Shown here: piece after piece, positions 8,301 to 15,207 of the stretch
Layout: each line of letters opens with the position of its first letter
How positions within the stretch are numbered: position 1 is the first letter of the stretch
Source of the DNA: an uncultured Treponema sp.
GTDB taxonomy: Bacteria > Spirochaetota > Spirochaetia > Treponematales > Treponemataceae
Length of the DNA stretch: 32,579 nt
Reading direction: 5' to 3'
NCBI RefSeq assembly: GCF_946187725.1
Contig: NZ_CAMHSK010000034.1
Location: forward strand, 1-32,579
The notes under the pieces: model-generated
Told to the model about the DNA's origin: nothing
Databases searched by the model: none
Seen by the model: only the letters and a program-made list of their open reading frames with translations
Position numbers and translations under genes: made by a program

Positions 8301-9059
8301 ATGGTAAATATTGCAACAAAACGCGAGACTAACTTCGCAGTGACACTCACACCTTGCAATTTCAAGAAGAACACTTACATCGCGCATGTGCCTAGAAAGA
8401 CGGTCACTACTGACCAGATTCTTGACCTTGTGGCGACACACAACCTGGGAATCGACCGCTATCAGGTCGGGCACGCGATGGAGCTGCTCAAAAAGGAAAT
8501 TCTTGAGCAGGCGGAACTGGGCTTTGCGGTAGACATCATGGAAATCTGCAAGCTCTACATCGCGCCGATTTCTTCAGTAAAGTCGCTCACGCCGGAAGCG
8601 GAAAGCGTTACTGGATTTGAGGCGAGATTTGCCGCAAATGACGGGCTCAAGGAAAAGCTCAAGACTGTCACGGCTTCGGTAACGGCTGTCGTTGACTCAG
8701 CTCCGCAGATTTCACAGATTGAAAATCCTGTGGACGGCTCTTCTGACGGAAAGCTTAGGGCAACCTTCAGCGCAAGGCTCAGGGGAAAGAAACTTCAGGT
8801 CGGCGGAGAATCAGGCGGAATCTATTTTATTCCGGCTGAAGAAGACGGAACTGCAAATCAGGACGAAACTGAGTGGATAAAAGTGCCGGATGAGTTCGTG
8901 ACAAAGAATTCTTCGACAATCCTTGAATTCTATCTTCCGCGAACGATTCCGACCGGGGAAAGCTATTTCATTGCCGTAAGGACTTCAATCCGCGGTAAAA
9001 CGGAACTGAAGACCCCGATTACAGGTTTCAGCAGGATTCCTGTTACTGTAGAAGAATAA
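8301..9059 (+). CDS. HU-like DNA-binding domain plus DUF4469 protein
   Basis: The 252-residue product has an N-terminal half (about 1-125) resembling the HU-type DNA-binding domain found in Bacteroides and treponemes (TYIAHVPRKTVTTDQILDL, then a helical segment). The C-terminal half (about 140-250) is a beta-rich Ig-like domain of the DUF4469 type. The function is not established; the HU fold suggests nucleoid or DNA binding. I chose the ATG at 8301 rather than the in-frame ATG at 8283, because GGAAGG (8288-8293) is correctly spaced for 8301 and lies after the first ATG. It stands alone, with a terminator right after it. Its G+C content looks higher than that of the defence operon on the left, a contrast between native and acquired DNA. 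Confidence 0.8.
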   Translation: MVNIATKRETNFAVTLTPCNFKKNTYIAHVPRKTVTTDQILDLVATHNLGIDRYQVGHAMELLKKEILEQAELGFAVDIMEICKLYIAPISSVKSLTPEAESVTGFEARFAANDGLKEKLKTVTASVTAVVDSAPQISQIENPVDGSSDGKLRATFSARLRGKKLQVGGESGGIYFIPAEEDGTANQDETEWIKVPDEFVTKNSSTILEFYLPRTIPTGESYFIAVRTSIRGKTELKTPITGFSRIPVTVEE

Positions 9060-9067
9060 AATTATGC

Positions 9068-9109
9068 GGGCGGGAGTGCAATTTTCACTCCTGCCCTGCT
9101 TTCTTTTTT
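9068..9109 (+). terminator. Rho-independent terminator after the DUF4469 gene
   Basis: An 11-bp stem GGGCGGGAGTG/CACTCCTGCCC (9068-9078 with 9086-9096, one G-U pair) with a 7-base loop is followed by a T-rich tail. Confidence 0.85.
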
Positions 9110-9168
9110 ATGGCGTTTCTTTTCCTTAAATGCTAGAATAAACAAACACAAATTTTTCTGGAGGCTGC

Positions 9169-10233
9169 ATGTTGCGGACAGTAAAGTTTCCTTCTATTAT
9201 AACTATTCTTTGCTCTGTATTTTTAGTATTTTCAGGCTGCGGCAGTTCATCTGATGAAGCTTCAGAGCTTCCCTTCATTCCAAGCGGTGACTTAGGAAAG
9301 AACATCACAATCGACGGAAAGACTTTTCTTAAGACCTCATTCGCAACCGTGATTGAAAAAGGCTCTTCCGTAACTATTCCTTCAGAAAAATATCCCTGCA
9401 TTGGTAATGTCTTCATCTGGGACAGAACAGTTACTATAAACAGCTATGAAATTTCAAGATTCGAAGTGACACAGGAACTCTACGAATATGTAATGAAAAG
9501 CCTTCCCCTAGACGACAGCGACAGCCGCTACAAAAACGAAGTCCAGAAATACCGGCCTGCCATCGGGATGAGCTGGTTTGATGCCATCGAGTTCTGCAAC
9601 AAGCTCAGCAGCCTCTGCGGATACGATTGCGTTTACACCATGACCAAAATCAGCCGCAAAAACAACCAATCCTACATACAGTCAGCAAACGTCACCTGTG
9701 ATTTTTCCAAAAACGGATTCCGACTGCCGACAGAAACTGAATGGGAATTTGCCGCAAGAGGTGCCGGCAAAAGTAGCACGGACTGGAACTACAAGTATCC
9801 GGGCTCTGACAACCACAAAAAGGTCGCCTGGTCAATTATGAATTCCGCCGGCTACAGCGATGACGACATTCTGCTAAGAACCCATGAAGTCGGCTTAAAG
9901 CAGCCTAATGCGCTCGGGCTTTACGACATGGCGGGAAACGCGGGAGAATGGTGCCAGGACTACTGGAAGTGCAAGCAGCCGGGCTATGAATCTACAATTC
10001 CAGGGGGTGACACTCACAACTACATAAATCCAGTTGACCACGCGGGAACTTTTACGGATCCTGTTGTAGACAGCTCCAAGTATGAGTCAAGGGTGGTCCG
10101 GGGCGGAAATTACGCTTCCACAGCGCCATATGTTGAAAATAACAACAGATATTTTTCATACCAGTACCAGAGTGCCAAAAACACCAGCACTCCGCAAACA
10201 ACGGCAGGCATCAGGCTCGTAAGAAGGCCATAA
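9169..10233 (+). CDS. Lipoprotein with FGE-sulfatase (SUMF1-like) domain
   Basis: The 354-residue protein begins with a lipoprotein signal peptide: basic start, hydrophobic residues 8-22, and FSGC with Cys24 as the lipidation site. This is a relaxed lipobox typical of spirochaetes. The rest is a formylglycine-generating-enzyme fold: EISRFEVTQELYEYV, GMSWFDAIEFCN, GFRLPTETEWEFAARG, NALGLYDMAGNAGEWC and, near the end, RVVRGGNYAS and AGIRLVRRP. The usual C-terminal Cys/Arg segment of active enzymes is replaced by a sequence without cysteine, so it is probably not an active formylglycine generator. Such lipoproteins are common in treponemes, and their role on the cell surface or in the periplasm is unknown. 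The start is fixed by TGGAGG (9159-9164) four bases upstream. It converges on mcsB. Confidence 0.85.
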   Translation: MLRTVKFPSIITILCSVFLVFSGCGSSSDEASELPFIPSGDLGKNITIDGKTFLKTSFATVIEKGSSVTIPSEKYPCIGNVFIWDRTVTINSYEISRFEVTQELYEYVMKSLPLDDSDSRYKNEVQKYRPAIGMSWFDAIEFCNKLSSLCGYDCVYTMTKISRKNNQSYIQSANVTCDFSKNGFRLPTETEWEFAARGAGKSSTDWNYKYPGSDNHKKVAWSIMNSAGYSDDDILLRTHEVGLKQPNALGLYDMAGNAGEWCQDYWKCKQPGYESTIPGGDTHNYINPVDHAGTFTDPVVDSSKYESRVVRGGNYASTAPYVENNNRYFSYQYQSAKNTSTPQTTAGIRLVRRP

Positions 10234-10253
10234 AATCTTTTTTTGTGACAAGA

Positions 10254-11348
10254 CTAGTTAATTTTTATTCCATCAAAAGCTTCCTGCAGAATCAATGCAC
10301 GAAGATATTCGGTTTTGAGAGTTTTATTGTCTTTTATGTCAGCCGGAAGATTAAAATTCCTGCTCTTCAATACAAACTGTAAATGCCCGGTTTGTATGCG
10401 ATATAAAAGCGCACATAAGGTCTCATCATCGATTTCACTGAAAAAACCTAAATGCTTTCCCCATTTTAGGTCAGAAATCACTTCTACGGCTTCGCGGTCT
10501 TCCATTAAAGAGGCGAATTTTACTTTTGCATAAGAACGGAAAATTCTGTTGCGGAGCTCAGTCTGTCGTGTTTTGAGAACGACATTTCTTTCACGGCGCT
10601 CATTTTCTGCAAGGAATTTTACGGCGGCGACAAGACCTGCAATCTGGTCAAGTTCATTCCCGTTACCAGCGGTTTTTGTTGAAATCTGATAGTAAAATCC
10701 TAATGATGATGAAGGCAAAGAACCTGCACCAAAGCAATCACTTACAACAATTTCTTTTGTATTTAAAGCGTTGAAAAGCTCAAGAATTTTGCCAGAAAAA
10801 GAAAGCGACGGTAAATGAACACGGCAGGAAACTTTCATTCCGCTTCCACAGTCAGATATTGCTGAGGTAAGATAGCCCAGCTCATAATCAGCGGCAAACT
10901 GAATCGAGTTTTGAAGCTCATCATCAACTTTAGCGACAAGATTAAATGCCGCATTTCCATCAAGACCTGGAACAAAAGAAGAGAGCCTTACATGATCTTT
11001 TGTATTGATTGTGCATGAGACTTTACCGTCAGTGCGAACAATCACACCACTTCCATTTTCTTTTGCGAAATTTGAATCAAGAACACCGCGTTCTTCGAGA
11101 ATCTGCGCCCCCAAATCATCAAGTTCACTCGCAATTACCCCCTGATACTTGTCAGGTTCTTCGCAATGAGAAAAAGAATCAAATACCAGAGTTTGTACAC
11201 GAAAGGCATCGTCATCCTTAAATTTTGACGGGAAAGGAAAATTGGCAAGGTTTCGTGCTAGCCTGACTCGTGTAGAAAGAACGACATCGTTCTCCGGGCC
11301 ATTGTAAGCATACCATGCATCGTTTGCAATATTCTGTTTTTCGCTCAT
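10254..11348 (-). CDS. mcsB: Protein-arginine kinase McsB
   Basis: The 364-residue protein belongs to the ATP:guanido phosphotransferase fold. LSTRVRLARNL at 24-34 is the signature N-terminal motif. NTKDHVRL (115-122) corresponds to the NxxDHxR substrate/ATP region, and YLTSAISDCGSGMKVSCRVH (159-178) matches the bacterial McsB core. Length is right for McsB. McsB phosphorylates arginines on proteins, in Firmicutes marking them for ClpCP. It overlaps mcsA by one base (TGATG), so the two are translationally coupled. In Firmicutes the pair sits between ctsR and clpC; neither is adjacent here, so the target protease, if any, is encoded elsewhere. Confidence 0.93.
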   Translation of the reverse strand: MSEKQNIANDAWYAYNGPENDVVLSTRVRLARNLANFPFPSKFKDDDAFRVQTLVFDSFSHCEEPDKYQGVIASELDDLGAQILEERGVLDSNFAKENGSGVIVRTDGKVSCTINTKDHVRLSSFVPGLDGNAAFNLVAKVDDELQNSIQFAADYELGYLTSAISDCGSGMKVSCRVHLPSLSFSGKILELFNALNTKEIVVSDCFGAGSLPSSSLGFYYQISTKTAGNGNELDQIAGLVAAVKFLAENERRERNVVLKTRQTELRNRIFRSYAKVKFASLMEDREAVEVISDLKWGKHLGFFSEIDDETLCALLYRIQTGHLQFVLKSRNFNLPADIKDNKTLKTEYLRALILQEAFDGIKIN

Positions 11349-11872
11349 CAGACTTCTCCGCCTGAAACAGGTGATTTCTCAAGAGCTTTTAAATAATCAC
11401 GATAAACGGCAGCTTTTTCATAATCTTCCCGTTTTAAAGATTCTTCAAGTTTTGCCTGAATTACGATTCGATCTGTAAGCACAGAACGGAAATTTTTGAG
11501 CCTTTTTGGAAGCGTTCCTTTATAAGGTGGAATAACGCCAATTTTCTTGAACACATCTTTTACTTCATTTTTGAAGATAGCATAGCATTCTGGACAGCCT
11601 GCACGCCTTGTCATTTTTATTTCGTTTACGCTGCTTCCACAAACGGGACAAAGCCTGTTATCCTGAGATTTCTGTAAATTCTTTCTTCCTAAAATGGAAT
11701 CAAACAATGCCGCAAGAGAACGCCCGATTGTCTTTGAATCCGGCGATACACCATGTTCCTTTGCACATTCAAAGCAGAGATTGAGTTTTCGTTTTCCATT
11801 TGCGTTTGTCTGTTCAATAAAAAGTACGGCAGGATTTTCACCGCACAAATCACAGACCGGAACTTGTTCCAT
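11348..11872 (-). CDS. mcsA: McsA, zinc-binding activator of McsB with UVR motif
   Basis: The 174-residue protein has four CxxC pairs (C7/C10, C33/C36, C75/C78, C93/C96), the pattern expected for two zinc-binding modules. A C-terminal UVR motif spans about 131-166 (LEESLKREDYEKAAVYRDYL). McsA stimulates the arginine kinase McsB and links it to stress and metal sensing in Firmicutes. The gene starts from its own promoter (11902-11930), with GGGG about 8 bases before the ATG as ribosome-binding site, and ends overlapping mcsB by one base. Confidence 0.93.
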   Translation of the reverse strand: MEQVPVCDLCGENPAVLFIEQTNANGKRKLNLCFECAKEHGVSPDSKTIGRSLAALFDSILGRKNLQKSQDNRLCPVCGSSVNEIKMTRRAGCPECYAIFKNEVKDVFKKIGVIPPYKGTLPKRLKNFRSVLTDRIVIQAKLEESLKREDYEKAAVYRDYLKALEKSPVSGGEV

Positions 11873-11901
11873 TAAATTATCCCCAAATAAAGATATTCAA
11901 A

Positions 11902-11930
11902 ATTATACCCTAACGGCAAGTTTTTCACAA
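11902..11930 (-). promoter_or_regulatory. Sigma70-type promoter of mcsAB
   Basis: Read on the minus strand: TTGTGA (11925-11930), 17-bp spacer, TATAAT (11902-11907). It gives a leader of about 22 bases before mcsA, so mcsAB can be expressed apart from the kinase gene upstream. No CtsR-type heptamer repeat is evident. Confidence 0.7.
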
Positions 11931-11947
11931 TAAACAAACTGTTTTAT

Positions 11948-13729
11948 TTACTGTCTGTCGAGGCCGGCGTTTACAAAAATCGAATCCTGATACCAGTCGA
12001 TTATCATGCTGAATTCCTTTACTTTATATCCCGGACATTCTGCATGAATCTTCATGATTTTGCCGCTCACAAATTCTTTTTGCGGGACAAGTTCAAATGG
12101 AATGTATCTTCCATTGAAAAGAACTGTAAATTTTGTTTTATTTGTGAGGATTTCATTGGTTACGGCATCAAAGGCCCTTGTCTGAACCGAGACAGGACGA
12201 ACAATCCGCTGGAGATTGTCAAAATTAAGATTTGCAGGCTCTCCGTTTACAGCAAAACTTGACCACATCACATAAGAACCTATAAGAACTTTTACACGAT
12301 AAAGTCCATCTTTTAAGTAGACAGGTTTTATTGAAAGATATTTTACATTAGATTTTGATGAGGTTGATACGGTTTTACCGCTTTTTGACCTTGTTATGAT
12401 TCCTTCGGCTGTTTTAAAATCACGCTGGCTGCCCTTTACTTCAGGAAGATTTGGATCTCGCTCATCAAAGAAATATGCCTTAACTGGTATGTCCATGCCA
12501 TAGATGTTGTTCTGTATTCCTGCAACAGGCGTGACAAGATTGAGTGTGACCGGTTTATACCATGGACTTAAAATCGAAGCATGGAAAATTCCTTCGCTCC
12601 AGGCATATATTCCTAAAATTCCGGTTATTGCGGCACATGCGACATAACTTGTTATTTTTACCCCAAGACGACTTTTTTTCTCGAATTCGGGGAGCATGAA
12701 CTGATTTTTTGAGAGAATAATCTGTGCAAGCGAAATTCTGACAGCATGGGTATCATAATCCCGGAGATATTTTTTTATGATTTTAATGATTGAATCAATT
12801 GATTTGTAGCGTTTTTCGGGATTTGCCTTGAGCATTTTACGAATCATGCGACAAATTACGACAGGAATTGACGAATCTATCTTCCGAGGATTGATATATT
12901 TCCCTTTTTTGATTTTTTCCAGATTTTCTGCACTGATTTGAGAAGCAAAAGGTTTTGAGCCTGTGAGCATCTCATAAAGCATTACGCCCATGGAATAAAT
13001 GTCTGCACGGTTATCGACTGAACGCGAATCAGAAATCTGCTCAGGACTCATGTAGGCCGGGGTTCCAAGGGTAACGCCAGTCTGAGTAACATCATCTGCA
13101 ACTTTTGAAACGATTTTATCAGATTTTGTGACCGCGATTTCTTCAATCTCATCACTTGCGGCAATTCCAAAATCAGCAAGTTTTACTTCGGCACGACGGC
13201 TTATTAAAATATTTGCGGGTTTTATGTCACGATGAACGATTCCACGGGCATGAGCGAATTTGAGTGCATAACAGGCATCAAGGAATACAAGCAGAGAAAG
13301 CTCGGTTCCAAGCGAAACCTGTTTTTCAATCACCTGTGCCAGAGAAAGACCGTCAACGAATTCCTCTACGATGTAATGGCTGTTGCCCTCAACAAAATAA
13401 TCAAAAAGATGGACGATATATGGACTCTGCATGTCGAGAAGAATCTGAGCTTCCCTCTTAAATCTTTCGCGGATTGTCGCATTTCCCTTGATTGTAAGCT
13501 TTTTAAGGATTACAAGACGCTTTAAGGTCGGATGAACAGCCTTGTATACAGCCCCCATTCCACCTTTTGCAACAAGACCGAGAATTTTATACTTTCCGAT
13601 GTACACAGGAGATGCGCTTGATTTAGCACCAGAGGCCGTTTTTGCAATAGAAGCAGAAGTTTTTCCAGATGGAGTGGAAGCCTTTACTGCAGGAGATTTT
13701 TTTGCGCTTACAACAGTTTCATCAGCCAT
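11948..13729 (-). CDS. Membrane Ser/Thr protein kinase (Hanks type)
   Basis: The 593-residue protein starts with an Ala/Ser/Lys-rich linker (1-40), followed by a eukaryotic-like kinase domain (about 46-320). The glycine loop is at VAKGGMGAVY (53-62), the ATP-anchoring lysine at 76/77 in VILKKL, catalytic HRDIKPAN at 166-173, LADFG at 184-188 and GTPAYMSPEQ at 222-231. The activation segment is longer than usual, with about 33 residues between DFG and GTPAY. One transmembrane helix (about 359-376) follows, and about 215 C-terminal residues probably lie in the periplasm; they contain no PASTA pattern. The kinase should therefore sense an envelope signal through an unfamiliar domain. It starts 4 bp after the phosphatase gene stops, with GGAAGG as ribosome-binding site, so kinase and phosphatase are co-expressed. 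Confidence 0.92.
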   Translation of the reverse strand: MADETVVSAKKSPAVKASTPSGKTSASIAKTASGAKSSASPVYIGKYKILGLVAKGGMGAVYKAVHPTLKRLVILKKLTIKGNATIRERFKREAQILLDMQSPYIVHLFDYFVEGNSHYIVEEFVDGLSLAQVIEKQVSLGTELSLLVFLDACYALKFAHARGIVHRDIKPANILISRRAEVKLADFGIAASDEIEEIAVTKSDKIVSKVADDVTQTGVTLGTPAYMSPEQISDSRSVDNRADIYSMGVMLYEMLTGSKPFASQISAENLEKIKKGKYINPRKIDSSIPVVICRMIRKMLKANPEKRYKSIDSIIKIIKKYLRDYDTHAVRISLAQIILSKNQFMLPEFEKKSRLGVKITSYVACAAITGILGIYAWSEGIFHASILSPWYKPVTLNLVTPVAGIQNNIYGMDIPVKAYFFDERDPNLPEVKGSQRDFKTAEGIITRSKSGKTVSTSSKSNVKYLSIKPVYLKDGLYRVKVLIGSYVMWSSFAVNGEPANLNFDNLQRIVRPVSVQTRAFDAVTNEILTNKTKFTVLFNGRYIPFELVPQKEFVSGKIMKIHAECPGYKVKEFSMIIDWYQDSIFVNAGLDRQ

Positions 13730-13733
13730 AGAT

Positions 13734-14753
13734 TTACCTTCCTACCTCAATAATATCGCTCTCCGGATTAAATTGTTTTTCTGTTCGAATAATGGCAATT
13801 TGCTCAAGGTCAGGGGTATGAATCTGCACCAGCTGGCCGTTCTGACGAAGTGCGTATTTACCTAGAACAGGCCTGTGCCCAGATAAATAAACTGCATGTT
13901 TACACTCCTTTTCAGAGAGCAATTCCTTAAACATATGCTCCACCGTACCTGATTTAGCAGCGTCATTTGCAGTCCATGTCAAGGCAAATGTGAGCATAGA
14001 GCCATTTTCGTGATAATTTATGATTTCGTTGCGAGTGAAAAAATCGGCAGGTTCTGCATGGCTGACGACACAATTTTTGAATGCGGCACATACAGGCAGT
14101 GATTTTTCAAAAAAACTTATTTCATGAAGAATAAGGTCATCATATTTGTGCTGCAAGAACTCTGCGACCATATTTCCTTCATCACAAAACTTTCTGAACG
14201 GAACATTTCCGTATTTGGTTCGGTGATCTTCGTTAAGGACATTTTCGTGATTTCCCTTCAAAATATGAAAATGACTTGCAAAAGCTGATTTTAACGAAAG
14301 AATCATTTCCAAAAGAGAGAGATTTTCCTTCATTTCTTCGGTCATGGGTTCGTTTACATAATTTCCGCCATTTGACTGAAGAAATGCCTCTTTCCATCGT
14401 TGTCTGCCACGGTTTTCAGAGTGAAAAATATCACCTACACAGCAGACTAAAACTTCACCGCTCTCTAAAAGTTCAAGAATTGATTTTCCAGATAAATTAT
14501 AATCAAGCAAATCCAGCAAAAAGTTTCCACGGCCATGTAAATCAGGAACAATTATTACCGGGCGTGAATGAAAAGCCGAATCCGTAAAATCAAGAAGTCC
14601 TCCGCTCTTTCCATCATCAGCAACCGGGCGATAATCAGAACTTTCGCTCTCAAGAACAGAAATTCCCGCTTCCAAAAGCGACAGAAGCACTTCATGTGAA
14701 GGTAATTCTTGAGAATCTAGATAAGACTGTAAAAGAGAACGGAGATTTGACAA
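13734..14753 (-). CDS. Calcineurin-like metallophosphatase
   Basis: The metal-binding motifs of the PPP/calcineurin-like phosphoesterase fold are all present in order: PDLHG (D71, H73), GD (D108), GNHE (168-170), SHAEP (H232) and GHRP (H293). The protein is 339 residues with a helical N-terminal extension of about 60. Because it lies directly between an FHA protein and a Ser/Thr kinase, a phosphoprotein phosphatase reversing that kinase is the likeliest role; this is inferred from context. The start is a TTG, with GGGG (14760-14763 on the plus strand as CCCC) 6 bases upstream. A diadenosine-tetraphosphatase-like activity cannot be excluded from sequence. Confidence 0.85.
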   Translation of the reverse strand: MSNLRSLLQSYLDSQELPSHEVLLSLLEAGISVLESESSDYRPVADDGKSGGLLDFTDSAFHSRPVIIVPDLHGRGNFLLDLLDYNLSGKSILELLESGEVLVCCVGDIFHSENRGRQRWKEAFLQSNGGNYVNEPMTEEMKENLSLLEMILSLKSAFASHFHILKGNHENVLNEDHRTKYGNVPFRKFCDEGNMVAEFLQHKYDDLILHEISFFEKSLPVCAAFKNCVVSHAEPADFFTRNEIINYHENGSMLTFALTWTANDAAKSGTVEHMFKELLSEKECKHAVYLSGHRPVLGKYALRQNGQLVQIHTPDLEQIAIIRTEKQFNPESDIIEVGR

Positions 14754-14774
14754 AAAATACCCCAGTACTAAATT

Positions 14775-15119
14775 TTACGACATCACGAGAGTTGTCGCAC
14801 CGATTGTGATTTTATCGCCAGGATTAAGCTTGACATATTTATCAGGCGGAATTCTGTGTCCGTTCAGAAATGTTCCGTTTGTGCTTTTTTCGTCTTTTAA
14901 AAAGTATGCGTCACGGATTTTCTGAATTGTAGCATGAAAGCGACTGGCAAGTTTGTTGTCAATGACAATTGAGCACTCTGTAGAACGCCCGATTGTCATC
15001 TTTGCAACAAGACTTATTCTCTTTTGATTGAACATGAGATATGAAACCGGCGAGCCTTCAGCGACCTTTTCAAGATGCTTACCAACAGGACTTGTTGTAG
15101 CAATAGTAGTATCTTCCAT
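14775..15119 (-). CDS. FHA-domain phosphothreonine-binding protein
   Basis: The product is a single FHA domain with the standard motifs: IGRSTECSIVID, SRFHATI and STNGTFLNG. FHA domains bind phosphothreonine, so it is likely a reader or adaptor for the Ser/Thr kinase two genes downstream. I placed the start at the ATG at 15119 (115 residues, MEDTT...). The reading frame could be extended to an ATG at 15155, but that codon lies inside the -35 box of the promoter described at 15127-15155. With that promoter the mRNA would begin at or one base before the ATG, so it is probably leaderless; no Shine-Dalgarno is present. The phosphatase gene follows after 21 bp. Confidence 0.88.
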   Translation of the reverse strand: MEDTTIATTSPVGKHLEKVAEGSPVSYLMFNQKRISLVAKMTIGRSTECSIVIDNKLASRFHATIQKIRDAYFLKDEKSTNGTFLNGHRIPPDKYVKLNPGDKITIGATTLVMS

Positions 15120-15126
15120 AGAATTA

Positions 15127-15155
15127 ATTATAACACAAAAAACAGAAATTGGCAA
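15127..15155 (-). promoter_or_regulatory. Promoter of the FHA-phosphatase-kinase operon
   Basis: On the minus strand: TTGCCA (15150-15155), exactly 17 bp, TATAAT (15127-15132). The -10 box ends 7 bp before the ATG. A perfect 12-bp palindrome AAGCAGCTGCTT (15170-15181) sits 14 bp upstream of the -35 box and could be an operator. Confidence 0.75.
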
Positions 15156-15207
15156 AAGAATTGGCTTTTAAGCAGCTGCTTTAAGATTAAAGAGAATTCC
15201 CCTCATT

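Noticed and set aside
15120..15155. Longer FHA protein starting at 15155
   Set aside because: That ATG lies inside the -35 box of a very good promoter, and the extra residues have no domain.
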